64,000 nt of DNA from Marinobacter sediminum (GCF_023657445.1 NZ_JAGTWY010000001.1:1736001-1800000); one strand, 5' to 3'. Positions 1-10,396 are shown, numbered from the stretch's first letter. Notes: generated from the letters alone by a model not told the origin. Translations and numbers: made by a program.

Positions 1-685
1 CGACGAGAGCGCCAGCGCCGAGGCCAAACGCGGCACCCGCCGCACACTGGTCCGTGTATTGGAAGCGGTGCTGCGGGTTGCTCACCCGATCATGCCGTTC
101 ATTACCGAGGAGATCTGGCAGCGCATTTCACCACTGGCCGGCAAGTCTGGCGACAGCATCATGTTGCAGCCCTACCCGCAGCCTGACAGCAGCAAGCAGG
201 ATCCGGCCGTTGCCGCCGATATTGACTGGCTCAAGGGTGTGATCGTTGCCGTTCGGAACATTCGCGGCGAGATGAACATTTCCCCGGCGAAGAAAATTCC
301 GGTCCTGCTGCGCGGCAAAGACGCGGAAGACAAGCGCCGCATGGACGACAACCGACAGTTCCTGGCATCTCTGGCGAAGCTCGAAAGCCTGGAATGGTTT
401 GAAGGCGACAAAGCGCCGATGTCAGCGACCCAGCTCGTGGGCGAGATGGAAGTACTGGTACCCATGGCCGGCCTGATCGACAAGGACGCGGAGCTCAAGC
501 GACTGGACAAGGAGCTTGAACGCCTGCAGAAGGAAATTGGCCGCCTGGAAGGCAAGCTGGGCAACGAGAAATTCACCGCCAAGGCGCCAGCCGAGGTGGT
601 GGAGAAGGAACAGGAAAAGCTCCGGGATGCCCAGGGCAGCCTGTCCCGCCTCAGCGAACAGCGAGCCGACATAGAGGCCATGTGA
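1..685 (+). CDS. valS: Valine--tRNA ligase, C-terminal part (truncated by window edge)
   Basis: ValS charges tRNA-Val with valine in the cytoplasm. Only the last ~228 residues are present; the reading frame is open from base 2 to the TGA at 683-685. The visible part starts in the anticodon-binding helical domain (VRNIRGEMNISP near the middle) and ends in the heptad-rich C-terminal arm (DAELKRLDKELERLQKEIG, then FTAKAPAEVVEKEQEKL). That antiparallel coiled coil is typical of bacterial ValS and contacts the tRNA. The catalytic core with HIGH and KMSKS lies upstream of the window. panE starts 4 bases after the stop, so the two are probably co-transcribed. Identification rests on the C-terminal arm and anticodon-domain pattern and is firm. 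Confidence 0.95.
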   Translation, partial: DESASAEAKRGTRRTLVRVLEAVLRVAHPIMPFITEEIWQRISPLAGKSGDSIMLQPYPQPDSSKQDPAVAADIDWLKGVIVAVRNIRGEMNISPAKKIPVLLRGKDAEDKRRMDDNRQFLASLAKLESLEWFEGDKAPMSATQLVGEMEVLVPMAGLIDKDAELKRLDKELERLQKEIGRLEGKLGNEKFTAKAPAEVVEKEQEKLRDAQGSLSRLSEQRADIEAM

Positions 686-689
686 CGGC

Positions 690-1583
690 ATGATTGCCAT
701 TCTGGGCGCAGGCTCATTGGGGCGGCTCTGGGCCGCCTCTCTGCCTGCGGGTGACGTGGCCTTTGTGCCCCGACCAGGCGCCTCAAGCGAGGGTCCAGTG
801 GCGTTTCGCTTGCAGCAGCTCGACGGCTCGGTCAGCGACATTTCCGTCCCCTGGCTGGTGCCAGGGGACCCGGTTGACCTCCTGCTTGTAACGACCAAGG
901 CCGGCGACACCCTGAAAGCCATCTCGGACTTTATTGACCTCTTCCCGGACAACCTTCCTCTCGTATTGTTCCAGAACGGGCTCGGCAGCCAGCAGGCGGT
1001 AGCCGAACACTGGCCAGATCGCCCGGTGCTGGCCGCCAGTACCACAGAAGGGGCAAACCGCCCAGATGTCGATCGGGTCATTCATGCCGGCTCGGGACAA
1101 ACCTGGATCGGAGCCTTGAACGAGGAAGCCGGGCACCACGTCAGCCCCACAGTAAAGCGGCTTGCCGCAAGCGGCCTTACGATTCACCCTGAACGCGACA
1201 TTCTAAACCGGCTATGGCAAAAACTGGTGATCAATGCTGGCATCAACCCTTTCACCGCCATCCTCAATTGCGCCAACGGTGAGATCCTGAGTTCAGAACT
1301 TTACCAGCAGAATATCGATTCCCTGTGCAACGAGATCGCCCGCCTCATGACAGCGAACGGTCAAAGGAATGAAGGCGCAGAAACGCTTCGGCAACAGATC
1401 GAGACAGTGGCGTGCAATACCGCCAGGAATACGTCTTCCATGCGTAGTGATATGCTGGCAGGCCGCAAGACCGAGATCGATTTCATCAACGGCTACCTGG
1501 TCCGCCTGGGCAACACCCTCGAAATCCCGACACCAGTGAACCAAATGCTGACTGAGCAGGTAAAACTACTGTCGCCAAATTAA
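690..1583 (+). CDS. panE: 2-dehydropantoate 2-reductase (ketopantoate reductase)
   Basis: Reduces ketopantoate to pantoate with NADPH, a step of pantothenate and coenzyme A synthesis in the cytoplasm. The 297-residue protein opens with a Rossmann glycine motif (GAGSLG, residues 6-11). It has the family's FQNGLGSQ segment and the C-terminal ApbA/PanE domain with WQKLVINAGINPFTA, whose Lys and Asn are expected catalytic and substrate contacts. Length is normal for the family. The ATG lies 4 bases after valS, with no strong ribosome site of its own, which suggests translational coupling. Some ApbA/PanE paralogues act on other 2-oxo acids, so the exact substrate is inferred. Confidence 0.88.
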   Translation: MIAILGAGSLGRLWAASLPAGDVAFVPRPGASSEGPVAFRLQQLDGSVSDISVPWLVPGDPVDLLLVTTKAGDTLKAISDFIDLFPDNLPLVLFQNGLGSQQAVAEHWPDRPVLAASTTEGANRPDVDRVIHAGSGQTWIGALNEEAGHHVSPTVKRLAASGLTIHPERDILNRLWQKLVINAGINPFTAILNCANGEILSSELYQQNIDSLCNEIARLMTANGQRNEGAETLRQQIETVACNTARNTSSMRSDMLAGRKTEIDFINGYLVRLGNTLEIPTPVNQMLTEQVKLLSPN

Positions 1584-1596
1584 CAGGAGCACACCG

Positions 1597-2154
1597 ATGG
1601 GCAATCGACTTTCCAAGATTTACACCCGCACCGGAGATGATGGCTCAACCGGACTTGCAGATGGCAACCGGATTGCCAAGAATGCCCAGCGTGTTGAGGC
1701 CATGGGCACCGCCGATGAACTGAATTGCCATATCGGTTTGCTGATCGAGACACTCGACAGCGACGACGAACTGATCGAGAGCTTACGGAGAATCCAGCAC
1801 CACCTGTTCGACCTCGGCGGCGAGTTTGCGATTCCCGGCAGCCGGGTGATCGGGGATGACCATATAGAATGGCTGGAACAGACCCTCGACCAACACAATG
1901 AGCACCTTCCTCCCCTCAAGAACTTTGTTCTTCCCGGCGGATCGCCTGCCGCTGCCCAGTGTCATCTGGCTCGCGCCGTATGCCGGAGGGCTGAGCGCAT
2001 TGTGGTGGCTCTGGGACACGAGGATTCAATCAATACCGCTTCCAGACATTACCTTAACCGGCTTTCAGATCTGTTATTTGTGATTGCAAGGGCACTGGCA
2101 CGCCGGGATGGCGGAGAAGAGATCTTGTGGGAACAAAAAAAATCCGGCCTCTAA
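1597..2154 (+). CDS. Cob(I)yrinic acid a,c-diamide / corrinoid adenosyltransferase, PduO type
   Basis: Transfers the adenosyl group of ATP to cob(I)alamin to make adenosylcobalamin. The 185-residue product has the PduO/MMAB-type N-terminal ATP motif (TRTGDDGSTGLADG, residues 10-23), the VEAMGTADELN helix, and the C-terminal CRRAERIVV and YLNRLSDLLFVIAR helices that form the trimer active site. It is unrelated to the P-loop CobA/BtuR family. A clear AGGAG stands 8 bases before the ATG. The TAA stop lies inside the loop of the downstream terminator. No other cobalamin genes are nearby, so a role in adenosylating scavenged cobalamin is the likely reading. Confidence 0.88.
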   Translation: MGNRLSKIYTRTGDDGSTGLADGNRIAKNAQRVEAMGTADELNCHIGLLIETLDSDDELIESLRRIQHHLFDLGGEFAIPGSRVIGDDHIEWLEQTLDQHNEHLPPLKNFVLPGGSPAAAQCHLARAVCRRAERIVVALGHEDSINTASRHYLNRLSDLLFVIARALARRDGGEEILWEQKKSGL

Positions 2155-2166
2155 GGCCGGATTTTT
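2138..2166. terminator. Bidirectional intrinsic terminator
   Basis: A perfect 13-bp stem (AAAAATCCGGCCT at 2138-2150, with its complement at 2154-2166) and a 3-base loop. It has an A-run before and a T-run after, so it can end both the plus-strand adenosyltransferase transcript and the minus-strand chemoreceptor transcript. The stop codon of the plus-strand gene (2152-2154) lies within the hairpin. Confidence 0.88.
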
Positions 2167-2181
2167 CTTCAAAACAACGCC

Positions 2182-4212
2182 TTAAACTTTGAAAGCTTCA
2201 ACCAGACGCTGAAGAGAAGCGGTCAGTTCGGACATTTCCCGGGAAGAGCCCAGCGTTTCCTCTGCGTTGGCAGCGGTCTTATGGCCCAGTTCACCAATCT
2301 TCTCAACGTTGACGTTCACATCCTTGGCCACAGCCGATTGCTCTTCCGCCGCCTGGGCAATCTGGTGACTCATATCAACAATAATGGCGATACCACGGGC
2401 AATACGATCAAGCGCCTCGGTAACCTGACCGGACTTCTGAACCGTCGTTTCAGTCACATCACGGCTGTTGGTCATTGCAGATACAGCGTCCTTAACACCG
2501 CTCTGCAACCGTGAAATCATACCCTCGATCTCTTCGGTGGATTTGTGAGTACGCTGAGACAATGAGCGCACTTCATCTGCAACAACCGCAAATCCCCGCC
2601 CCTGCTCACCGGCGCGCGCTGCTTCGATAGCCGCATTCAGGGCCAGCAGGTTGGTCTGTCCGGCAATGGCTTTGATCTCAATCAGCACCTGGCTGATGTT
2701 ATCGCTATCCTTACTGACCCGGTTGATCACATCGACCGCCCCGGAAATCTCCGTGGCCAGGCGGTTAATAGTCTCCACAGTATCTGCCACCACTTCCCGG
2801 CCAGTCTCCGTGTCACTCTCAGCGGTGCCGGCGCTGTCGGCCACTCTGTGAGCACTCTCCGTCACTTCGTGAACTGCCTCTACCATCTGGTTCATGGCCT
2901 CATTGATCTGGCCACTCTCCTCCATCTGGCGGGCAACCGCTTCGCTGTTCGCCGAAGCGGTATCCTTTACCCTGGCTGCCTGCTGATCAACATCTGACGT
3001 CGTCCGACTGACCGAGCGAACCAGTTCGGCAATACGGTCGGTCATGTTATTGAACTCGCTGGTCAGCTCTCCCAGCTCATCCCGGTTACGCAATTGAATA
3101 TGGGTGGTCATATCGCCTGCTGCCACGTTGCGGGCCGCCTCGGTAAAGCGATTAATGGCTGTACGAACAGACATGAAGAAGCCGACATACAGGTAAACCA
3201 CAACAAGCAGAATCGCTAACAATGCAACCACGATCAAGCGACGCTGGTTCACCTCCCGCTCCAGCCGCGAAGACAGGTTGTCGCTCACCGTATCGAAAAT
3301 CACTGTGCTAAGCGCATCATAATGCTCCAGTTGCGTGTTAATCAGCGCATCATATTCTTTCCAGGGCATCTCAAGACGCATCGGGGTAATAACGTTCAGG
3401 TCCAGGGCATCGCGAACCGCCATCAAACTGTCGTTCACCCGTTCGATGGTGCCGGAAGCCTCTTCGGCCAGGCGCTGCGAGGCATCCGTCGATACTGAAA
3501 GTGCCGGCAACAACAGAGAAGCCCGGTTAGTAAGCTGATCGTAAATACCGTTAAGTGTCTCGCTAAGCGCATAACCAACCTGCCCTTCAACAAGCGCGAA
3601 TATGCCATAGGCACGGGCACGCCCTATAACGGCCCGGGTCTCTGGAAGAGATTCCTGAAGCAGCCCCAGAAGGAGAAGGTTTTCCCGGGATGCGCCCTGA
3701 CTCAACCCGGAAATTTCGATCGTTGCGGGCAACAGGGCAAGCACCTTTTGCACGAATTCCTGATAGTACTTGAACTGGGGATCGATACTGCCCTGGTAAC
3801 TGTCATCCGATTTCAGCGCATCCCAGTCCTGCCTGAGCGACGCGACCTGTTCCGCCCATGCCCCCGATGTATCGAAAGATCGCGGCTCCGAAGCCAGAGT
3901 CTCAAAAGCAGCATCGATCCGCTCAGCCGCCTTTCTCGATTCGGCCAGCAATTGGTCCTGATTCTTGAGAACTCCCGGTGCCTGATAGTCACGATAGTCA
4001 ATGGATGCCGCCAACAACTGCTCTGCACTCTGCAATTGCTCAAGCCCCTCCACGCCACGGGTCATGGTTCGCACCGATTGATTGAGCTCGGTCATCACCA
4101 GCCAGGACAATCCGCCAATGGGTAACAGGAAAAGTATACTGATGAGGCTGAACTTGTAGACCATGGGCAGCCGGTTCATCAAAGCTATGGCGGGATTAAT
4201 GAGTCGCTTCAC
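2182..4212 (-). CDS. Methyl-accepting chemotaxis protein
   Basis: Membrane chemoreceptor that signals to CheA/CheW. The 676-residue protein has an N-terminal membrane segment (about residues 20-42) and a long helical periplasmic sensor region of roughly 280 residues. A second membrane segment (about 328-350, [19 protein letters not shown]) is followed by a HAMP domain and the cytoplasmic signalling domain with the hairpin tip ([20 protein letters not shown]). Glu/Gln-containing methylation helices flank the tip. No C-terminal CheR-docking pentapeptide is seen. The start is GTG with GAGAGGG upstream. It is the same kind of gene that neighbours ampE-ampD in Pseudomonas aeruginosa. The ligand cannot be read from sequence. 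A sigma-28-like promoter lies 53 bases upstream. Confidence 0.95.
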   Translation of the reverse strand: MKRLINPAIALMNRLPMVYKFSLISILFLLPIGGLSWLVMTELNQSVRTMTRGVEGLEQLQSAEQLLAASIDYRDYQAPGVLKNQDQLLAESRKAAERIDAAFETLASEPRSFDTSGAWAEQVASLRQDWDALKSDDSYQGSIDPQFKYYQEFVQKVLALLPATIEISGLSQGASRENLLLLGLLQESLPETRAVIGRARAYGIFALVEGQVGYALSETLNGIYDQLTNRASLLLPALSVSTDASQRLAEEASGTIERVNDSLMAVRDALDLNVITPMRLEMPWKEYDALINTQLEHYDALSTVIFDTVSDNLSSRLEREVNQRRLIVVALLAILLVVVYLYVGFFMSVRTAINRFTEAARNVAAGDMTTHIQLRNRDELGELTSEFNNMTDRIAELVRSVSRTTSDVDQQAARVKDTASANSEAVARQMEESGQINEAMNQMVEAVHEVTESAHRVADSAGTAESDTETGREVVADTVETINRLATEISGAVDVINRVSKDSDNISQVLIEIKAIAGQTNLLALNAAIEAARAGEQGRGFAVVADEVRSLSQRTHKSTEEIEGMISRLQSGVKDAVSAMTNSRDVTETTVQKSGQVTEALDRIARGIAIIVDMSHQIAQAAEEQSAVAKDVNVNVEKIGELGHKTAANAEETLGSSREMSELTASLQRLVEAFKV

Positions 4213-4264
4213 GTTTGCCCTCTCGCTGGAACCTTAACAACTGAATTGTTGTTCTTTTTTTCTA

Positions 4265-4291
4265 TTGTCGCCTAACGCCCTAAATACTAAA
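4265..4291 (-). promoter_or_regulatory. Possible sigma-28 (FliA) promoter of the chemoreceptor gene
   Basis: Reading the minus strand, TTTAGTAT (4291-4284), 11 bases, then GGCGACAA (4272-4265). The FliA consensus is TAAAGTTT-N11-GCCGATAA; 5 of 8 and 6 of 8 positions match with exact spacing. It ends about 52 bases before the GTG start. Chemoreceptors are usual FliA targets, so context supports it, but the match is imperfect. Confidence 0.45.
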
Positions 4292-4335
4292 GTATTATTT
4301 GTTATTGAAATGTAATCGCTATTAACTTTGTGAGT

Positions 4336-5223
4336 TCAGACAATTCCCGAAATCACAAGCAACGCGAGCAAACATATCCATACCAGCATGCTCCGGTTGA
4401 GCAAATCCCTTATCGCACTCAGGCTACGCCCTCCAAAGTCAGTCCATTCCTCAGGATGAATCCGCGAAAATTTGGCGGGATCCAGCGCATAACCGGTTAA
4501 CGACCCATTGGCGGAAATCATTAGGACGTCCCCTGCGTTTTTCCTTATTCCGGTGAAGGTTGAGCGGGTTTCCCGAAGCCAGCCCGCAAGATCCCCGGCA
4601 ACACCAAAGGTCAGTGAAAGCAGCCGGGACGGTATCCACGCCATCAGTTCTGCCAGGCGCGCAAACCGGGGTCTGGCCGCCGCATGAGGCCATTGTTCGG
4701 CCAACGCGACCAGCCCGCGAGCCAGAACTGCAAACCCGATACCGCCGACCACATACCAGAAGCCAACCAGGAAGAAACGCTGAAAAACAGCCAGCATCAT
4801 CGCCTTCGAAAAGGACAAATGCATGGCCTCGGGAGACACAGCTGCCCCTCTTTCTTCCGCCGGCAAGCGGTCCTGGATGTAGTGCCATGCCGCCTGCATA
4901 TCTCCGCGATGCCAGGAATCTGCGTAGACACGCAAAGCATGCCGCCAGCCGGGCACGCCCATCATCAGGGTCAGAACCAGGAACTCAAGCGGATACCCGG
5001 CCAACCTCCAACCCGAGGCATCAAGAATATATACAGCCAACCCCAAAAGCAGCGCCGGCAGGGTAACCAGAGCCAGGCCGGCGGTCATTCCGGTCTCATG
5101 ACCTGCCTCTACTTTCGCGGCCTGGCGAAACCAATGCCGCCAGAGTTTATCGCCGGAGAGCTTGTCGAGAGTATCGAGCCTTCGCCGCAGCATATAGGCC
5201 AGCAAAAAAACGATCAGAACCAT
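4336..5223 (-). CDS. ampE: AmpE family inner-membrane regulatory protein
   Basis: AmpE is an inner-membrane protein paired with AmpD and thought to take part in beta-lactamase induction and peptidoglycan-recycling signalling; its biochemical role is not established. The 295-residue product has an N-terminal membrane helix. More hydrophobic segments lie near residues 47-70, 140-170 and at the C-terminus (LVWICLLALLVISGIV). Between them are the family patterns GYPLEFLVLTLMMGVPGW and FWYVVGGIGFAVLARGL. Length is close to the E. coli protein. Its ATG directly abuts the ampD stop codon (TGA then ATG), so the two are one operon and translationally coupled. Confidence 0.88.
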   Translation of the reverse strand: MVLIVFLLAYMLRRRLDTLDKLSGDKLWRHWFRQAAKVEAGHETGMTAGLALVTLPALLLGLAVYILDASGWRLAGYPLEFLVLTLMMGVPGWRHALRVYADSWHRGDMQAAWHYIQDRLPAEERGAAVSPEAMHLSFSKAMMLAVFQRFFLVGFWYVVGGIGFAVLARGLVALAEQWPHAAARPRFARLAELMAWIPSRLLSLTFGVAGDLAGWLRETRSTFTGIRKNAGDVLMISANGSLTGYALDPAKFSRIHPEEWTDFGGRSLSAIRDLLNRSMLVWICLLALLVISGIV

Positions 5224-5850
5224 TCAGGCACCCTCCTCTGTGGGAGATGAATTGGCTAGCAACGCCTGGAAGTGCTTCCAGTCAAAAGCAGGCCCGGGAT
5301 CCGTTTTCCGCCCGGGGGCGATATCACAATGTCCGGTCAGGCGTTCGGGAGTAATCTCAGGCCAGGCCGCCATCGCAAGATGCGATACCTTCGCCAGCGA
5401 GCGGTATTGGGCGTCGGTATAGGGAATCTCATCGGTTCCTTCCAGTTCAATACCAATTGAGAAGTCATTGCACTCCTCCTCGCCCTGGAAACAGGAGCGG
5501 CCGGCATGCCAGGCACGCTCCAGCAAACTGACAAACTGTATCAGGGAGCCGTCACGCCTTATGAGTATGTGCGCTGAAACCTGGATGTCTGCGAGGGTTT
5601 CAAAATAGGGATGGGCAGAGCAGTCGAGGCGGTTACAGAAGAACTCCTCAATCTCGGGGCCACCAAACTGCCCCGGCGGCAAGCTGATGTTATGAACCAC
5701 CAGCAAACTGATAGAAGCGCCTTCTGGCCGGGGACCGAAATTGGGGGAAGGACACCAGTGCGAGCCGGGCACTCTGCCGGTTGAGCGAAGCGTTTTGATG
5801 TCGTCAGCAGAGACGGCCTGACGGACTGGGACGACGTCTGAATCGGGCAA
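5224..5850 (-). CDS. ampD: 1,6-anhydro-N-acetylmuramyl-L-alanine amidase
   Basis: Cytoplasmic zinc amidase that cuts the stem peptide from anhydromuropeptides during cell-wall recycling. Its loss de-represses ampC beta-lactamases in related bacteria. The Amidase_2 domain covers most of the 208 residues. Zinc ligands are visible as the His in LLVVHNISLPPG, the His in LTGHCDIAPG and the Asp in RKTDPG. SIGIELEG and the FFCNRLDCSAHP region are typical of AmpD. The assigned start is TTG, giving an N-terminus about 20 residues longer than E. coli AmpD; a GTG 26 codons later is an alternative. The protein lacks a signal peptide, which separates it from periplasmic AmpDh enzymes. Confidence 0.92.
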   Translation of the reverse strand: MPDSDVVPVRQAVSADDIKTLRSTGRVPGSHWCPSPNFGPRPEGASISLLVVHNISLPPGQFGGPEIEEFFCNRLDCSAHPYFETLADIQVSAHILIRRDGSLIQFVSLLERAWHAGRSCFQGEEECNDFSIGIELEGTDEIPYTDAQYRSLAKVSHLAMAAWPEITPERLTGHCDIAPGRKTDPGPAFDWKHFQALLANSSPTEEGA

Positions 5851-5923
5851 GGTAAATCCAAAGGTATCAGGGCGTTAGAGCATGCCCTGATTGAAGCACA
5901 AAGTGAACGGAGTTACTACGCCT

Positions 5924-8188
5924 TTAGTCCTTGCGACTGCTACGAAGGTTATCAATGATGGATTCCAGCGCCCTGTCGAAAATCAGGCCATCATCCAGCA
6001 TGCTGATGTCACCCTCGGCCAGAGCCAGGCCAAGTTCGTGGCGATGATATTCCGCAACTTTGGCGCCGCTCCGGTTGACGAAAATGTACTTACCAGTCGC
6101 CTTTATGAAGGCTGCCAGTTTGCATCGCACTTTGCCGCCTTCTTTGGATAACTCGATCCATGAACCAACCCGGAGGCTATCAGCACGATCAAGCCATTGA
6201 GGGGGAACCGCTTCCGCGCTTGCGGCTGGAGCATCAGCTGACGCTGCCACGTCTGGGGCTTCAACGGCGTAAGCCGGTTCGTTCAGGGGCTCGACCGGCG
6301 ATTCGCCGCCATTCGGTTTGGTGTCCGGGCTATAGGTCCTGGAGGCAGGCTCATCAGCAGACGACTCAGAGCGGGACGGTGCGGTGACCAGCCGCTGGAA
6401 TACATCAACGTGAACAAGCTCCAGATCCCGAATAATCGAGTCGGTGGCAAACGGATCCCAGGAAATATCCTGTAGTGCCTTGCGCAAGTCATCAACGATT
6501 GAGGGGATCGCGCGAAGCAAGTCACTCCGGGTGGAATCGGTTAATGGCCTTGGATCTACGCTCCAAACCAGGCGCTCTGTCAGGCTTCGCGCCTCGCTCC
6601 AGCGCTCGCTGCCCTCACCTTCCCGTAAGACAACCCACTGCAGATACTTGGACCAGGCCTCGTTCAAGAGCTCACTGACCGGTTCCGGAACGTCCCGGTC
6701 AGAAAGCTGATCCCGAACAAGCTGGTTAGCCGCCTCGGACGCCTGTTCCTGTTTGGCTCGGCCTTCCTCCGCGTCCCGCAGCCTCTGCTCAACCAGTTCC
6801 CGGCGACGCCGGTCAAGGTCCATGAAGTGCCGGAAGTCGTCCAGGAGCTCCTCGAATAAATGAACATTGTCGGTGAACTCATTCAGAACCCTGTCCACCA
6901 CTTCTTCGATTTTTTCGCGCAGCAGATCCCGCTGACCGGCACGTTTTTCACCCCAGCCAATGGCTGAGAGCGCCAGTTCATTGAGAAGTTTTCGTACGGG
7001 ATGCCCTCCCCGATTGAAAAAGTTTTTGTCACTCAGGGCGACTTTGAGAACGGGGATTTGCAGCCGACCAATCAGAGATTTCATAACCGGATGCAGCTGG
7101 CGGTCTTCAAGAATAAAGTCAAACAGCATAGCCACAAGATTGATGACATCGCTGTCTACCTGACCCAAATTCAGGGCCTTGCCGCTTTCCGGCTGCATCA
7201 CCGGCTTCAGCTGGTCACTGAGCGCGACTACCTGTTCCGGGCCCCACTGACCGGAAGCTGCCTGGACCTCGCTCAAGCGAGCGATCAGACGATCCGTATC
7301 CATGTAAGCCCCACCGGACGGGACAGGACTGCTGCCACTATCACCACCCTGATGGAGCAGTGCGCTCAGTTCCGAGAACGTCGCATGGGAACCACCAACT
7401 CCGCTCTGATCACCGGCAACAGTAGCTTTTGGAGCGCTGGTATTCAAAGGCGGCACGCCTTTACTGGCAGAGCCCTGACCAGACCGGCTCTTACCTGCAG
7501 GAGGGCGCTTCATGTCCGGCATGACACCCTCGGCAATCAACGTCTGGTTGGCTTCCTGGTAAAAATCACCGAGGACATCGACCAACAAACGGTCAAATAA
7601 CTTGAGTACCACGAGCTTGGCGCGGATATCAATGTCGAGGTCTGCGCAGGCTTCTGCCAGCCCGCCACAAATGACCTCCGGGCTAAGGGGCATCTGACTG
7701 TCCACAAGTTCGATCCGCGGAACAAGATGGCTGACCCGGATAGTCAGGAGGCGAACCTGGTCGGAATAGCGGGTGCGGAGCTTATTGATCAGATTATCGA
7801 TAGCCACCTGCTGTTCCAGTTGAGAATGATCAACAAGACTCAGGGAGTCCTGATCAATCTCATCAAGTGCGCCGGAAGAGTAGCGGGGTTTGAATTTGCC
7901 AATGTCATTGAATGCCTGGCTGACATATTGCAGCACAGAAACAACCATTGCCTTTCGACGAAGGCGCAGCTCCCGCATGGCATCAAAATAGGCGGTCTGA
8001 TCGATATTTGAACCAGCGCGATCTGCCAGCTCAAACAGGGCATCGTCCGCACGATCAAAGAAGTTGGCCAGCACACTTTTCAGGGAGTGCCCCGATGCGT
8101 CACGTAGACGAACCATTGCCGGCGGCAGGGAAAACCGCTTCAAGGCCTGTTGGCCCGAAAAACTGACAACGTTGTTATCGTGCGCCAT
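5924..8188 (-). CDS. DUF1631 family protein
   Basis: A 754-residue cytoplasmic protein of the DUF1631 family, which has no assigned activity. The N-terminal half is helical and charged. A central Gly/Ser/Pro-rich linker (about residues 225-290) separates it from a second helical block. A second low-complexity Ala/Glu/Pro-rich segment (about 600-670) precedes a small C-terminal domain. That domain reads GSWIEL, then VRCKLAAFI, then YIFVNRSGAKVAE, and looks like a beta-barrel of PilZ-like layout, though no RxxxR motif is seen. It sits between ampD and divergent nadC, as in P. aeruginosa. No membrane segment or signal peptide. Family call is confident; function unknown. Confidence 0.85.
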   Translation of the reverse strand: MAHDNNVVSFSGQQALKRFSLPPAMVRLRDASGHSLKSVLANFFDRADDALFELADRAGSNIDQTAYFDAMRELRLRRKAMVVSVLQYVSQAFNDIGKFKPRYSSGALDEIDQDSLSLVDHSQLEQQVAIDNLINKLRTRYSDQVRLLTIRVSHLVPRIELVDSQMPLSPEVICGGLAEACADLDIDIRAKLVVLKLFDRLLVDVLGDFYQEANQTLIAEGVMPDMKRPPAGKSRSGQGSASKGVPPLNTSAPKATVAGDQSGVGGSHATFSELSALLHQGGDSGSSPVPSGGAYMDTDRLIARLSEVQAASGQWGPEQVVALSDQLKPVMQPESGKALNLGQVDSDVINLVAMLFDFILEDRQLHPVMKSLIGRLQIPVLKVALSDKNFFNRGGHPVRKLLNELALSAIGWGEKRAGQRDLLREKIEEVVDRVLNEFTDNVHLFEELLDDFRHFMDLDRRRRELVEQRLRDAEEGRAKQEQASEAANQLVRDQLSDRDVPEPVSELLNEAWSKYLQWVVLREGEGSERWSEARSLTERLVWSVDPRPLTDSTRSDLLRAIPSIVDDLRKALQDISWDPFATDSIIRDLELVHVDVFQRLVTAPSRSESSADEPASRTYSPDTKPNGGESPVEPLNEPAYAVEAPDVAASADAPAASAEAVPPQWLDRADSLRVGSWIELSKEGGKVRCKLAAFIKATGKYIFVNRSGAKVAEYHRHELGLALAEGDISMLDDGLIFDRALESIIDNLRSSRKD

Positions 8189-8245
8189 TAAGCTGCTCCG
8201 GATCTGACTCGCGCGAAAGCATGATACTTTCCTGATTCCACATGA

Positions 8246-9250
<1,005 letters not shown>

Positions 9251-9586
9251 TCAGTCCCCGGACAGCAACTGGTCGATTTCCTGCAACTCCCGAATCAGTC
9301 TGCCGACCGACTGCTCACGGCCCCGGAAGTGCTCCTCAGCCATCGGGGCAATGCCTGAGACCGAAGGCAGAGGGTGATCATTCTCAATCATCACCTTCAA
9401 ACGCTCCAAGAAGACAAACTGGAGCCACTGAGTGAATGCCAGCGTATCGATGCAAAAAGGTTTGGTGCTCTGAAAAGCCTCCTCCGGAGGAGGCTCCGTT
9501 TCCCACACGCCAAGCTGGCGAAGCTCGATTTCAATTCTTAGCAGACTGTCGGCTACCTGCCCTGTCTGCATACGGGAATCTGTCAT
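9251..9586 (-). CDS. YqcC family protein (DUF446)
   Basis: A small 111-residue acidic, helical protein of the YqcC/DUF446 family. Function is unknown; in other gammaproteobacteria it is often found beside the tRNA pseudouridine synthase truC. Family features visible are LRIEIELRQLGVWETEPP near residue 18, then AFQSTKPFCIDTLAFTQWLQ followed by VFLERLKVMIE, a short predicted helical bundle. Its ATG is 12 bases downstream of the stop of the parA-like gene on the same strand, so both may share a transcript. Its stop codon is immediately next to that of convergent nadC. Confidence 0.8.
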   Translation of the reverse strand: MTDSRMQTGQVADSLLRIEIELRQLGVWETEPPPEEAFQSTKPFCIDTLAFTQWLQFVFLERLKVMIENDHPLPSVSGIAPMAEEHFRGREQSVGRLIRELQEIDQLLSGD

Positions 9587-9598
9587 AAAACGCTTTCT

Positions 9599-10396
9599 CT
9601 AGTCGATCAGTGGCTCGAGCTCTACCGCCTCACCGTGCAGCACCCTGAACAGGTCCTCGTACTGGCGAGTCAGGTTGTGCTTGGGCGCCATATGAATCAA
9701 CGGCTGACGGCTCTGATGGGACTCCTTCATCTTCACGGAACTTGAAAGCCGCACTGGCAATACCGGAAGTCCCTCTTCGGTCAGCTCTTTCACCAATTGT
9801 CTGGGCAAGCTGGCTCGCGGCTGAAACTGGTTGGCGACAATACCTTCCACCACCAGGTCTTCATTGTGGTCTTCCTGAAGATCGCGAATTTCATTAAGGA
9901 TGCTGTACAGAGCCTGCCGGGAAAAATCATCACAATCAAACGGGATCAGGCAACGCTGCGCCGCAATCAGAGCGGAACGGGTATAAAAATTCAGCGCCGG
10001 CGCGGTATCAATGTAAATGGCATCGAAAGATTCACCGAGCTTTTTCAGAGCCTCACGCAGCTTATAGATCTTGTGTTTGGCCTCCAGTTTGCGCTCAAGA
10101 AAGTCGAGCTCCGGGCTGGACGGCATCACAAACAGGTTATCGAAGGGAGAAGCATGCACAAACTCATCGGGACGACGGTTAAACACGGTGAAGGCCACGG
10201 TCTGCTCCAGCATATCCGCCACCGTATCCCGGAGCTCACTGGCTGGCTTGCCCAGCAAATAATGGGTGGAGTTGCCCTGGGGGTCCAGATCCACGACCAG
10301 CGTACGCTTTCCCCTCGCTGCGCTGATCGCCGCCAGGTTACAGGTAATACTGGATTTTCCTACACCACCTTTCTGATTGAATACAACCCGTCGCAT
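9599..10396 (-). CDS. ParA family ATPase (orphan)
   Basis: A 265-residue member of the ParA/MinD/Soj ATPases that position DNA or protein cargo. The deviant Walker A motif is KGGVGKSS near residues 8-15, with LVVDLDPQGNST as the A' motif and FDAIYIDTAPALNF as Walker B. The start was set at the ATG 10396 because GGAGAG lies 6 bases before it; a GTG six codons upstream is the alternative. No parB or centromere-like repeat is next to it, so it is not the chromosomal parA of the gid-parAB locus. It lies between hda and the yqcC-like gene. Related stand-alone ParA proteins occur in Pseudomonas, but the cargo is unknown. Confidence 0.88.
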   Translation of the reverse strand: MRRVVFNQKGGVGKSSITCNLAAISAARGKRTLVVDLDPQGNSTHYLLGKPASELRDTVADMLEQTVAFTVFNRRPDEFVHASPFDNLFVMPSSPELDFLERKLEAKHKIYKLREALKKLGESFDAIYIDTAPALNFYTRSALIAAQRCLIPFDCDDFSRQALYSILNEIRDLQEDHNEDLVVEGIVANQFQPRASLPRQLVKELTEEGLPVLPVRLSSSVKMKESHQSRQPLIHMAPKHNLTRQYEDLFRVLHGEAVELEPLID

